From contig NC_085868.1 in NCBI RefSeq assembly GCF_034702125.1, positions 40,540,359 through 40,604,358 on the forward strand: 64,000 nt of DNA. The letters are read 5' to 3'. Source of the DNA: Engraulis encrasicolus. Its lineage: Eukaryota > Chordata > Actinopteri > Clupeiformes > Engraulidae. Each line of letters begins with the position of its first letter. Position 1 is the first letter of the stretch. The notes beneath the pieces are model-generated. The model did not search any database, was not told the DNA's origin, and saw only the letters and a list, made by a program, of their open reading frames with translations. Position numbers and translations under genes: made by a program. This document shows positions 36,735 to 59,269 of the stretch, piece by piece.

Positions 36735-37322
36735 CAAAGACTTGGGCAGACAATCCTCATGGCCGTATACTGTTTTCTTCCCACAATTTAGAGGCAACCC
36801 ATTGGTCCAGATTAAACACCCCCTGTCCATCAGATTTTGAAGTGAATTAGCTCACCCCCCCCCCCCCAAAAAAAAAAATACACAACATGAAATCAACTCG
36901 ACACAAAATGTTTTATTTCTGCAAACTCAAATATTTTATTTATTTATATATTCTAAATGCATCCATAAGCATAAAGACACTGTCAGAACAGAAGTATTCT
37001 CTACAGCAAACTCTCATCCATGGTCAAGCATCTTTCCAGATGCCGGGTGTCACTCACTACTACATCTGAGGCCATTCATTAAACTGTTATAAGGCAATTG
37101 TTTCCCATCTGCAGCCAAAAACCTCATATATTTAGCAATTTAGTTGAACACAATATATTGTTGACTCAAAATGTACAACCTAAAACCCTGACATGCCCTT
37201 TCCATAGGCCATATGGTCACAGACTCTGTATTGTACATCACAAATAAGAAGGCCACATATGTTTTATAAACTAAACTGACAAACTGAGAGCAACTCTCAG
37301 CCAACAATAGTCAAGAAACAGT

Positions 37323-37456
<134 letters not shown>

Positions 37457-37529
37457 AATGGCCAACAGTATGTTTATAACTTCAATTGATGATTTAAATT
37501 CCCATTAAATCCTAAAAGTATTTCATCTA

Positions 37530-37720
37530 CAAGTCAAGTCAAGTCAAGTCAAGTTTATTGTCAATTTCTTTACATGCACTGGTCATACAAAGAATTTGAA
37601 ATTACGTTTCTTGCTCTCCCATGCAGACATAGACTAATCTAGGTAAGGACATAGACAGTATAGACATAGACAGTACAGAAATAAACATCCAATCTTTTGC
37701 CCAGAGGCAAAATGGGCAGT
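37530..37720. repeat. Dispersed element with AAGTC pentamer head
   Basis: Four AAGTC units followed by AAGTTTATTGTCAATTTCTT and CATGCACTGGTCATACAAAG. This resembles a common fish retroelement end (general recollection). It has no ORF. Confidence 0.5.
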
Positions 37721-38889
37721 AAGGAGGTTCAGAAAACAAAAACTCTACCATGTATTCCTCATGACTGAAACAGCTTTTTGATCGTTAGTTATCTCGATAT
37801 TCAACATTAAATCAGGGTGATCAGTTTTTGGGTCTTCAGTCTTGTCAAATATTTACTGACGTATGGTCAGTGGGATTTGTCTCCTCTCCTTCCAGGCTCA
37901 GGGAGAGGGGTATCCAAAATTGGTCCACCATTACATTATATGAGGGGGATTCTTGTCTTGTTCTTGTCTCTGTTAAGACTGCCAAGGGGGTGACATCAGA
38001 AGGCATCAGCATCAGGAACGTGTCATGCACAGGGTCACTTTTGTGGATACTGCTATGGACACGTATTCCCTTTGCATGTGCCCTTAACACTGATGATTGC
38101 CCAATTACCCCTCCGTTGATGTGTGCTCATATGAATCAGCCAATTCAGAGAATGGTTAGCTGCTTCCTGGTAGCGGGATTGGCACCTCTGGTTGTCATTA
38201 ACCCCTAAATAGTTATTCCATATCTCATAGCTCCACATCCAATCCCAACCCAGTATTCATACTCATAGGCGTGCAAAGATGGGGACAAGGTGGTGCTAAA
38301 GCACCTGTCCCTTTGCCCGACTGGACAAAAAAAACAAAACATTTTTTTAAGTTTTTGTCACAATGTACTGTGGTCCATGTTGACAGAATAATCAACAACT
38401 GCTTCGTGACCAAAAGCATGTGACAATAATGCCCTGAAATAATATATAGCCTCTATAACCTAGTAAAGCAGTTCCACATGCCCGCACCCCCCACCTTCAG
38501 CACCTGCCCCCCCAAAATGTCTGTGCATGCCACTGCCAGTGTCCCACTGTAAACATTTGACATGGTACCTCAACAGGGCCGGGCAACCAGGAATCATTAG
38601 TTCTACTGCCACATATTTCAAATGATTTTACCTGTCCAATTTCACCAGGTGATAGCCTGCTTGAATGATCAACCGACTGAACTGGACTTAATTAAAAACC
38701 GGACATTTGGAAAATGTGGCAATGAATTGTACCTAATGAGTCCATGTTGCCCACCACCGTTCTTCAGCAAGGTGGGAAGAACAAGGTCAGGTTAATAGCC
38801 ACCTGTGCTGTTCTAATTTCCATGCTCATTCCACATTCCCAGATCCTTTGCTCTGTTTGTTGTGAGCTCTTGGTTCATTCCATCCAAAG

Positions 38890-41113
38890 TCAACTGTCTT
38901 CAGATGAAGGTTTTTCAGAGTCATTTTGCAAGGCTGTTGAGTCGTCTGGAACAAAGCAAAACAAATGGAACTCAATAACTAAAATATATTGTAAAAGAAT
39001 GTGTGAATAATTGTGTGTTATCTGCTGGGATTAGCCACCTGACTCCATAGGCTGCAGTACAGTACCAGCGATTTGTTCTGATATGTTCATTTATATAACT
39101 TGCTGCTTGATTACCATGTCTTTTTACATTTTATTTATTTCATCTTTATTTTCCCAGGAAAAACAGACCCATTGACATTCAATATCTCTTTTACGGTACA
39201 TGGCTGTCCTGGCCAAGTGGCAGCACGAATTACAAAATCAAAATTTCAGTTGCATTACAAAAACAAATCAGTTTTAAAAAAGAAATAAATTAAAACAATT
39301 GATCAATTCAAACAGTGTTTGGACAGACGAGTTCAGTGGTGAGGTTTCTTATTGATCATGTTTGATTTGATCTATTTAAGACTTGCCTTCAGCTTTCTCC
39401 ATGCTGTCTAATGTTTGTCTCATCTCCTTACGCAAATCATCTGGGTCGATGCTGCAGCCATCAAATGCATCGCTAACAAATTCATCTTCAACCTAATTGA
39501 AAAAAATAATTTATGGACACAGCAATACAACACAGCAAACAGAATGTGGAGTAATATGCTATATTATAAAGAGAGCTGAAACCCACAACTTTCCTTTACA
39601 AAACACTTAACAGACACATTTAAAAAACTCTGACTCTATGCAATATAAAGCAATATGGTATGGAAACAGACTGGAAACCTTGATGAACAATTAACTTACC
39701 AAATTTGACTCTTCTGCAGTCACTGTAGTGGGTGGAGTTGATGGCTTTCTCTCTGTACAACAAAGTGTCATACTCTGTTAAAGTGCATTCGGTTAATCCA
39801 CATTTTAGATGTAGTAGTTTTTAACAGCCATTTCAATTATGTAGTAGTATCATAGCTATTATTCCTAGCAACCTTTTAACATTTTAACAATTTGAGATGA
39901 AGCGAAAGTGCAGTTGGAAGTGTGGATCTGTGTGATTGGGGTATGTACGGAGGTGTGAGGTTTTATGTTGTTTTTTTGTTTTTTAAATGACCCCAGGCAT
40001 GCTATCTTTTCTTTCTTGTTACTTTTTCACTGAACAAGGACTAGAACTACACAGAATTTCATTGTATCCATTACAATTACAAACATATTCTATTCTACAG
40101 TACTCGGTCACAGCCCCTTTGGTGATCATTGCAGGGCTCCACAGGGACAGCTTGTACTGTGACATCTATTTTACTCTATTCTACTACCAGGAACAGTGAA
40201 AAGGTCTTAACCTAGAACGTCTCTGCTATAACATACTTAGTTTTGATAACACATTAAGGCAGTACCCTCGATCTGTACGTCATCCAGGCTGATCATATCC
40301 GGAGATGCCACTGTTGATGCTGGAGTTGCTGCTGGTGCTGTTGGTGACGTTGGTGTTGTGAGTGAATTTAACTGGGCTGACTGCGTAATGAGGGACACCC
40401 TGTAGAAATAGTTCCTCCAGAATCGATCCTCTGTCAAACTGAACACAAAATGATTGAATTTAAAAACGTGCAGCTCTTCTAAGTGAGTCTGAGAATTGTT
40501 TTCACAATTCTTGCAGGTATTACATAATGTAAAACAGCTTCACATCCAAAAGAGGGTAAGGTAACGGAGCTTTAGAATAGGCCTATATTCAACTGTGTCA
40601 GTGGTTCATTGTGTTCTACCAGGACAGGTAAGACAAGATTTCACCAATTATCTTTGACTGACTAGAAGTATGCCAATTTAAATGTGTGTAGCCAGAGTGC
40701 AGGGAACAGGGAATATTTTGGAGAGTAGAGTTGGTCTGAGTGGAGGCACTCAAGACAAGAAGAGACTTCACAAGCTTCTTTAAACATACAGCAGATTGGG
40801 ACGACCAAATGGTCATGCATCAATTCGTTTTTCTTGCAGAAACGATTGGATTTCATAAAAAATTTCATCCAAACAGAGATCAGGTGGTTAGTGGACTGAG
40901 ACACTCAACTGTTTGGGGACCAGGGCGAAGCGCATCTGACTCAGCAGTTCATCTTCCTGTAGCATCACCATAGCGACAGGAGACATCTCCTCGTATTCAA
41001 ACTGTAACTGGATCTCGTCAGGGGGGTCGCACAGGAAGTTCCTCTTGTCCTGTAACACACATGCATGCACACATACACACACATGCACACACATGCACAC
41101 ACACGCACACACA

Positions 41114-41156
<43 letters not shown>

Positions 41157-43297
41157 GCACACACACACGCGCGCACACGCGCACGCACACACGCACGCAC
41201 GCACACACACACACACACGCACGCACGCACGCACACACACGCACGCGCGCGCACAGACACGCGCACACACACACGCGCACACACACACACGCACACACAC
41301 ACACGCACACACACACGCACACACATCAGACCAGCTAAGGTTGAACAACAGGTTTCAGCACGTCAGCCATTCAGCCTGGAATGCAGAAAGACGCTTGTTG
41401 CATGTCAGGCCCTATATTAATGTCTTGTAAAGTAACTGCAAGATTCCTCTTAAATAAAAATGTACACAGCAGATGGTTTGAGATACAGTTTGCAGGGTAC
41501 AAAGGAAGGAATTATTGCTCCTGAAATTATAAAAATGATGCAAGTGTATAAGTATTGAGATACTGTACTAGGACATGCTGCGCCATTGTATTTTCTAATA
41601 AAATTGGCTAAATGTAAGTTCTTGTCCCATGTCTGATTTCAAATCCCATGCCTGTGGTCGTTCAGCTCAGAGTTGTCCTAAACCTAAACCAGCAGACTAA
41701 TAGCACTTCCGTTCAAGTGATTTATTGGTGGAAAAGGGGAGAAACTGAAAGAAGAATAATGGAGACAGACACTCACCACTGACAGGGCCAGGATTTGTTG
41801 TTGAATGGTGTCCTCATCACTGTAACCCACCCACGGAGGCTCTGTCGCGGAAGCTGAATCATGAACATGAATTATATGATTTATTATACAGGCCTATAGT
41901 TTCTTTCATATCAAATCAACCCATACCAGAACTTTCCTGCATGCCTACACTGTCAATATTACACCACACACAGTTGTTTATGTATTTTTTTAAGTCCGTT
42001 TGGCTAAAAGCAATGTAACAACTTCATAACGATATTCAATTTCTATGACGTGAAAGCCCATTGGGAAACTCCAACTCCCATTGTCATTGTGACACAGCAC
42101 TCCACAGCACACAAGTGAACACTGCACACTGCACACAACGAAATTGCATTTATGCCTCACCCGTGCAAGGGGGCAGCCCTCAGTGGCGCCCCATGGGGAG
42201 CAGTGCGGTGGGACGGTACCATGCTCAGGGTACCTCAGTCATGGAGGAGGATGGAGGAGAGCACTGGTTGATTACTCCCCCCACCAACCTGGCGGGTCGG
42301 GAGTCGAACCAGCAACCTCTGGGATGCAAGTCTGACGCCCTAACCGCTCACCCATGACTGCCCGTGTTAGCAAAACATAGAAGTCCATCTGTCAAGATAT
42401 TTCACAGAAGCTCAGCAGGTAGCACGCCATGACCTTCTGTTGTAGGCTACATGCCCATTAGGCCTATTGTGATTTACCAGTCACACCGGTCATGTCAAAA
42501 ACTAGCCCAGTTGCCTGGGTGTCGACTAGACAGACAGCAATCAGTCAGTGCATTAGGCTAATCTACTCCCAGATACTGTAAAATGTCTTACTTACCTTGT
42601 GGTTTTCTCAATCTTTCTTGTACAAACTTCTTTTGCTCCTGATGAAAGTCCCCTATAATTGTCTGCACAAAACATCAAAATTATGACATCATGCCACGCA
42701 GATTCCCATAGGAGGCAAACATCCCATATTGGCACAGATCATTCTCAAATAAATGAGGTGTTATGTGAACTAGTTCATCAACCAGAGGTAGGTTAGCCTA
42801 CCTTGTCAAGGATACCACCAATATTCCCCTTAAAAGTCTCTGTGAGCCGTGCCGTGGCATTTCTGGCCAAACTGAATAGAAAACCTAGATGAAAGACACA
42901 GAAACACTTTGCCTTTTAGTCTAATTAATTCATAGGCCTACTTGAAAACACCTGCTGCCATTTAGCTAAGCACAATAGAATATTGAGTATTGACAGACAA
43001 CTTTCTAAAGGTAGATAGTCTACATGGTAGGCCTACAAAACACTACAGGGCAAGTTTATCAAACATACCGGTAGTTCTAGTTGTTTCTGAGTTGTCATCC
43101 TATGCAGGACAAAACGTACCTCCTTCTTGTTGCTGTTGAATGGGTTCGTCCTCCTGAGAACTCTTATCACTCGCATGTAACTCCTGTTGACCCATTTCTC
43201 CGTCAGTGTCAAGTTTTTGTTCTTCTTTGCCCTCCTCTTCTAACTCGTTATCGTCTGGCCTCGTGATGCCCAGCAACGTGTCAAAGACTTTCAACAT
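38890..43297 (-). CDS. syap1: Synapse-associated protein 1, BSD domain, 9 exons, 310 aa
   Basis: SYAP1 (BSTA/SAP47 family) is a cytosolic and Golgi-associated adaptor that promotes mTORC2 phosphorylation of AKT1. Exons on the minus strand: 43297-43120, 42884-42802, 42662-42596, 41853-41777, 41049-40910, 40438-40266, 39752-39700, 39492-39387 and 38945-38890. Family hallmarks in order: an acidic N-terminus; [16 protein letters not shown] (88-103); [20 protein letters not shown]; the BSD core (about 150-200) with [20 protein letters not shown] and [12 protein letters not shown]; and [20 protein letters not shown]. The last exon is joined through a GC donor (GAAG then GCAAGT) and gives an acidic tail ending SEKPSSEDS. 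If that intron is retained, translation stops at 39376 after KAEGKS. The protein is shorter than human (352), lacking most of the human C-terminal tail. Confidence 0.93.
39100..39310 (-). repeat. Probable LINE 3' end, syap1 intron 8
   Basis: On the minus strand, GTGCTGCCACTTGGCCAGGA and GTAAAAGAGATATTGAATGT then TTCCTGGGAAAATAAAGATG resemble the 3' ends of L2-clade fish LINEs. It is inserted between the last two syap1 exons. Family recalled from memory, not searched. Confidence 0.55.
41053..41325. repeat. (CA/CG)n microsatellite at the syap1 exon 5 acceptor
   Basis: About 270 bp of alternating purine-pyrimidine sequence mixing CA and CG units. It starts a few bases upstream (gene sense) of the exon 5 acceptor at 41049, so the usual pyrimidine tract is replaced by GT/GC repeats. 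Such sequence can adopt Z-DNA. Confidence 0.97.
42052..42366 (-). mobile_element. tRNA-derived SINE (family B), copy 2, syap1 intron 3
   Basis: On the minus strand the head reads GGGCAGTCATGGGTGAGCGG (A box) and GGTTGCTGGTTCGACTCCC (B box). The body is about 90% similar by eye to 36421-36734. It is the best-preserved copy in the window. Confidence 0.85.
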
Positions 43298-43904
43298 TGT
43301 ATCAAAGAAGAATGGGCAATGTAGCCTTTACTTTTGAGTCTTCAAACTATTGTTCTTCATCAATGATACAATGTTCTTCATTGCTCGAACGAATGAGTTC
43401 CTGTAGCCTTTGGGACAGTAGCAACGTCAGCAGGATAAACAACGATACGTCACCCGCCTCGTTTCTGATTGGCTTAGATTTCTAAAGCTGTCATATTTTC
43501 ATGTCGATAATGATTAGACAATGATTAGTAATAATGGGACAACGGGTTGGCCTATAGCTAGCTTATATCATTGTTTTATTATTATATGTTGTGTCATGTA
43601 ATTGGACAGAAGGTTTTTTTTTTAATCGCATCCCTGTTCCAAATGTCCTGCAGGCAGAGGTGGCGTTTTCCTCCTCCTCAACTTCCCAAAACTTTAGACA
43701 ACTATAAAATTGTCATTTGACACTTTTGCAACAGGTCAAGAACAAACACATTTTCACCATGTATATTATATTAAATCACATTTATTATAATGTTTAATTA
43801 CATCAGCTCTCAAATATTTACAGAAACCCATTAAGACCATAATTCATGTGCAATGTCTCCTTCAATTGTGATCATGTGATGGGTCATCTCTTCTGCAAGA
43901 CACC
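43298..43904. other. syap1 promoter side and P2X 3' UTR
   Basis: The right part is the P2X 3' UTR; minus-strand AATAAA at 43781-43786 lies about 120 nt past the P2X stop. The left part is the syap1 5' flank. No further gene is seen; no TATA or named factor site is claimed. Confidence 0.6.
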
Positions 43905-53590
<9,686 letters not shown>

Positions 53591-55498
53591 CGCACCGACA
53601 GCTACCCAAGGCGATGGTGCTCCAATTCAACCTTCAAGTGCAAGTGCACGACCAATGTGTGAAAGATATTAAACCAACATCCGATATCTCCTTCCCCAAA
53701 ACAAAGTGCTCTCTCCCTGAACCCTGAAACGCCTTTGGTCAGTTTTGAAGGGACTCACGGTAAATTCAACGGCAGAGGAAATGTTTGGGTAGGCCTACTT
53801 CCCCAGGCGTTGGAACAATGTCCTATCAAATTATATGATATAAAACAATAAGCGGTCTAAAAACTCCTCTGCTCAAAGTAGCCTAGGTATTACGTTTCGT
53901 CGGCGTTGACAAACATTTTACATGCCTCAGCAGTTTATTGCGTTTGTCACGAGTGTGGGGGCACCGTATCACATGCAGATAAGTTTATTATGCAGAGATA
54001 AAAGAACACCTTAAGTTTGTACGGACAATAAGCAAATAGGCTGCCATTCCAATTGGTTACAAGACCAGCTTTTGGCAGTACCTCGGCTTGCCGAGAGTGC
54101 CCCAGCAAAATCTGCTTCCAGAAGATAGGAGGGAAGGAAGCAATGCTCCGTTAACGGTGGGCGTACACATTCCAGTAGGCCTACACAATACCCAGTGATG
54201 AGATTCTGAGTGGTAATTGTGTTTTTGAACGGACTCTTTATTATTAAGTAGAACTATATGATGGTTGTGTTCAAAAAATACGTAGACACTTGGCAATTGA
54301 TGTGTTACAACATTTTATATAAGGACCAATGCAGACAATCCAAAGTATCACTCTAAAATATGTGCATTTACATTCCTTGAGATCATCCTTGGATATGTAG
54401 TCCTAATGATCGTTGCATTTGAAATTCTGCCATGAGGTTTATAGGCTAGCTGTATATATTGAAATGCATTTTTTCACTTGACAAAATACATAGGCACTAC
54501 TGTCTGCCATTTCAAATCACATTGCTTTGCAAGGGATGGACCACTCTCTCACTTCCCAATTGAGTGCGTGAAACAATGCATGGCCCGGTCAATGACAACC
54601 AACTTCCCAATTTGAACTTCCCATACCTGACATGTAATTTCCTGAAAGCTATGCGGAGTCCACTTTTTATAGAAGTTTTTATTTTTCTAAAGAGTAAAAA
54701 GTAGGCCTACATGGGATAGGACAATAAAAGCCTTTATCCCATGTCCCAAAACATTGATCCCTGACTTAACAGGTAACATTTTGGTTGCTTCACAAGTGAT
54801 TGTGGTTCAGCTATGTACCACAATCAACCGTGGCCCAGAATAGACCATCTCTGCCTCAGCCGTGGCGTGAGATAGGGAATGGAAGGATGGGATTCGAACA
54901 TGCAACACTCTGATCTGAAGTCCATCTCCTTAACCACACCTAGGGTCAACATTTCAGCCTAAAACGGTTCATTCTCCAAATACCACTTTAATTTTGCTCA
55001 TCCAGGGATGAACATCACCCTAATGCGAAACAGGCTTTTACAACAGATAGAACAAAGTAGCCTGTTCTAAATTCTTTAAGCCCTTGTCACATGAAGGATA
55101 AGTATAGCTAATGAAATTTTCCCGCAGTCCAATGAATGTCTGTTTAGAAAACAAAAAAACACCACATTTTTAGAAAATACATAATTTCCTTGACACTGGC
55201 GACACGACAACAATTAGTATTAGTACAATAAGAGCTACAGGCTAACAAGGAGGAGACCACAGGAAATATTGTGGTGTTAATTCAACACTTAGAATATAGG
55301 AACAAATACACTCTTTACAAAAGTGTTAAATTTGACTCTCAAAGTGTTGAATCAATGTTACTCAATTGATAGTGATAGCCGAATTAACAAGCCACAATTT
55401 TCAGTGCATATGCTCTCTGTTGTGTCATTGCAGTAGGAGCTGTAGGATAATAACAGAAGGGGCCCAACAGGATGGCCTCTGGTACGACCACACAGGGT
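53591..55498. other. P2X-gstt spacer
   Basis: The left part is the P2X 5' flank and promoter; no TATA box is evident at a useful distance. At about 54840-54950, GGGATTCGAAC and CTCCTTAACCAC (reverse B-box and A-box-like) suggest a worn tRNA-derived SINE in minus orientation. The right end is the GST 3' UTR. Nothing else is recognised. Confidence 0.5.
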
Positions 55499-57538
55499 TC
55501 ACAGGAAGAGCCTGAGCAGCTTTGGTTTGAAGGGCTGAAGGACGCTAATGTCCATGTTGTCTGCCATTTCCTTGGCGTTGAGGATGATCTGATGGGCCTC
55601 GTCAAACAGCTCCGGGCCGAGGGCGGCCCGCACACGCTCCTTCCACGCACTCAGCTTGGGCCTGCTGGCAAAGACGTCCAGGCCGGACCCGACGGGCTGC
55701 AGAAAACAGAAACGGTGCAAGACCAAGAGTGGTGAGATTCATTATTGGAACTATACTATGCAGCACAGTGGCACTAAAACCATATGCAGTGCATGGGGTG
55801 TTTAAAGTTCAGCCATGGAGTTCAGCAATGGAGGGAGTGTAAGGAGTAGGGATCTCTGCAATACAGACAGCCTGAACCAAGGTCCCTCTGCTACGGTATT
55901 CATTTATAATGCAATGAGGTATGATAACTGATTAAAGGAGGGCTAGCCCCTTACAAAAGCCAACTTCTGTATAACACACCAAATGTATTTTGAAAGCCTA
56001 AAGTCTGTTTTTTTTAGTTGTTTTTTTTTTACTAAATTATTGGAACATGTGCAGAAAACTAACCGATTTTGGGACAAGACCATCATAAGCGTGACCTTGA
56101 GAACTGTGCTACACAGTGGAATAATTAATAGGTTATTCAAAAACCTTAATTGCAGTGGGCTTTAATAAAGCACAATATAATGGCACACTGAACAATATTT
56201 TAGTACATTTTAGAGTTTTTTATTGGTCACAAAGGAAATTTAGTGAATGAAGTTAAGTTGCACATGCTGCAAAGTTTACAGAGATGGTTAGTCTGGCACC
56301 ACTATACCTGCATTATCTCCACAATGGCAACAACATCCGCCAGGGAGATCTCATTTCCAGCGATGAAAGGTCTGTCCTCTAGGAACTTCTCCTCAATGAG
56401 CTTCAGAGAGCCATCTAGTTCTTCCAAAGCTGCAGTCATTTTGTCCTTGGGCACATCATCTCCTAAAAGTTTGGGGATGAAGACCTAAAAAATAGAAGTA
56501 AGGCTGTCAAAGCAGGGCTGACTGACTTTCTGATGTATAAGCTATTATGCACTTTTACGCACATGGCCCCAACGTCGCGCATTTTGGGTATCCGTCCAAA
56601 CAACACAGCAACGTGTGGATACTTATCTCTCCCAAACAGAATTCTTTGGGAAACCAGCTGGGACACAAGGGAGCGGATGACATAGCCTGCTTACCCTGAG
56701 CCAGAACACTTTTGAGCCGTGCATCCGCACAGCCGTGTGCTGCCAAGAAAGGTACTCGTTCACCCGGGCGCGCTTTTGGAGGTCGGCGGGATACCAGTGG
56801 TCTGGCGTATGGAACTTCTGCGCCAAGTATGTCATGATGGCAATGCTAGAAAACACACAGCCTACATTACAGCATATTACATTCCAATCTCGCAGTTAAG
56901 GCTTCAAAAGTACACACTGTGGGTGGTGTATACAATGACAGCAGTGGAGATATTGTTAGGTTAAACTCCTAGACTTCGAGAACAGATTGCAGCTCATGCA
57001 ATGAATGTCATAGACATTAAGGCGAAATACCAATTGACTTAAAGTAACGGGCTCTTCACATGCTGAAAGGGTTGGGTGGGTCACCATCTCTCCACAGAAA
57101 CATGTCGAAGCAGGGAGTTAAAGATTGATAATTGTCAAAGTATTCAGAGGAATAAATGAAGACATGTTTACCTCTCTCCCATACAAAAATCCCCATCGCG
57201 CATTGCAGGGGCTTTTCTGACCAGGTTAACTTTGCCAAATTCTTCACCATATTGCTCTCCTGTAAAATCACGGAAGAACATACAAGTTAGTAAACACGTC
57301 AAAACGCAGATCGAAATAACTGCACACAATGTTTGTTTTGGTTCGCATCCAAGAACAAGTAGGCTAAAGCTTTTTGGACCAATGTTGCATATGACAGGAA
57401 CGGTGATGGCCTACATTCAAACCTACCTCCAAACAATGACATCTTTTTAAAATCAAATTTGATATTGTTTTTCTTTGCAAACATGTAGACAGATCTACAT
57501 GGCTGGGAGTAAAGATCTAGGTATAGTTCCAATGCCAT
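55499..57538 (-). CDS. gstt1: Glutathione S-transferase theta, 5 exons, 241 aa
   Basis: Theta-class GSTs are cytosolic enzymes that conjugate glutathione to small electrophiles such as halogenated compounds. Exons on the minus strand: 57538-57427, 57259-57172, 56845-56695, 56484-56308 and 55696-55499. All phases close. The N-terminal thioredoxin-fold domain starts MALELYLDLYSQPCRSVY, with the theta-class catalytic serine at S11. The glutathione-binding segment (E/S-S-x-A-I) is at the exon 2/3 junction (GESIAIMTYL). WYPADLQKRARVNEYLSWQH marks the start of the all-helical domain, and FIAGNEISLADVVAIVEIMQ the conserved N-capping region. The length equals the human GSTT1 class (240). An in-frame upstream ATG at 57604 would add 22 residues without family support, so 57538 is preferred. 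Which fish paralogue (gstt1a or gstt1b) cannot be decided here. Confidence 0.93.
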
Positions 57539-58495
57539 TTTAAAGTTATATCCCGTTTGTCGAATCGAGCCTTGGTAGACCTTCGGCAGCGTCTGAGCAT
57601 TCAAAATCCCTCCCTAAAATGACGCTGAAAAAGTTCATACACAGGACGCCGATCCTGGGAGTGGGGGGGAACAACACCCTTTTGAGGGTGGGCTTTGCAA
57701 CGCCTCAACGCGTGACACTAAACACAATTAGTTGTGGTCGAATGTAGAATAAAGACAACATTATAAGACACATAAATTACATAATATTTATGGTTTGGTG
57801 AACTTTGTAGCGGATAGGGTCCTAAGAGGGGAGGAGTCAGGCATCGATGGCATATTTATCATCACAACAACCTACTTTTTTCTTCTTTTTTTAAAGAAAA
57901 AAACATTTTTCACCACCAGTGACAATCTTTGACAAGGTGACGACGGTCACACAGCACCAAGCAAGAGCTCACCATTAAAATAATTTCATGAATAGGTAAA
58001 TTTGAAATGTAGACTAGACCATCATGGCACCTTTACCTTTCAGGTTTAGATCAGCACATCCACACAACATATAGTTAAACGTTTATGAATGGAGCTTTTT
58101 TTGCTGTGCAGAAAAGTAACTTAACAACTCACTGTGATTTTGGTTGAGGCTTAATGGATAGGGTGCTCTTTTAATTACCTGCACATACCGGATTCAGAAG
58201 CCATGAAACGTGTTGAGCACATGGGACTAGACTAGGCCTTAATGAAATTTGCGTGACACATCTTCTTTGGAAAAAATGTTCTTTTAAATAGTTATTTTCA
58301 AACACACATTTTTGTGGGGAAAAAGTACTGGTGAGGCATGGTGGTATATTAACCAATTAAGAGACAATGGGTTGATGAAAGGGCCATTTCTTTTGGACAC
58401 TGTATCGTGCACACACATGGCTGTTTTAAGGTATTTAGGATCCCTAGGGTAGGATGGAAGGAACTAGTGTGTCTTTCTGTCTGTTTGTCTGTTTA

Positions 58496-58599
<104 letters not shown>

Positions 58600-58850
58600 T
58601 GAGAGATCTAGTAGCATTTACTCTACGGAAATGCAGCATGTTTTATTATGTAGGCCTAACTTATGTTAAGAAAGCTATGGCATATGAAACTTATCGGTTG
58701 GCCTATTTGATAAATTTACTAAAACTGTAGCTGTAGTATTATATATTTGAAAATCTGATATTGGAAAAGTCAGTGCCTCACCAGCCATAAAGTTGACCGC
58801 ACGTCACTGGTGTGTTTCATCTGCAGAGGGTGCCAAAAACTCACCAAATT

Positions 58851-58907
58851 ATACACACACACACACACACACACACTCTATATCACAGGGAGATGAGCAC
58901 CAGTAAT

Positions 58908-58988
<81 letters not shown>
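58851..58988. repeat. Two (AC)n microsatellite tracts
   Basis: CA tracts at about 58853-58875 and 58911-58987, separated by 35 bp of unique sequence. Confidence 0.97.
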
Positions 58989-58992
<4 letters not shown>

Positions 58993-59269
58993 GTATACAT
59001 ACCCTGTTAGGGTGGCACGCATCCAACAATATTGCAGCTGGTGTTTTGTGAGGACCCACAGACAGGTAGGCCAATACAATACGGTACGATGAGTTTTTAT
59101 TCAATATCTTATAAGACAATACTCAAAAGTCAAATGTCTCTTTTACATCAGGATATTGTAAATGAGTCACTCAAAGCTGCTTAACAGCAGAGAAACCCAA
59201 CAAATACACAAATAGACAGATATTTAACAGTATTTCCCAGCAATGAAATGGTTGGGGAACACGTGGGAT

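Noticed and set aside
39376..39492. TAA at 39376 as the true end of syap1.
   Set aside because: The perfect GC-donor consensus and an in-frame downstream exon encoding an acidic tail make a further exon more likely; kept as an alternative isoform.
57539..57604. Upstream in-frame ATG at 57604 extending the GST by 22 residues.
   Set aside because: Theta GSTs start at the M-x-LELYLDL position; the extension has no family counterpart.
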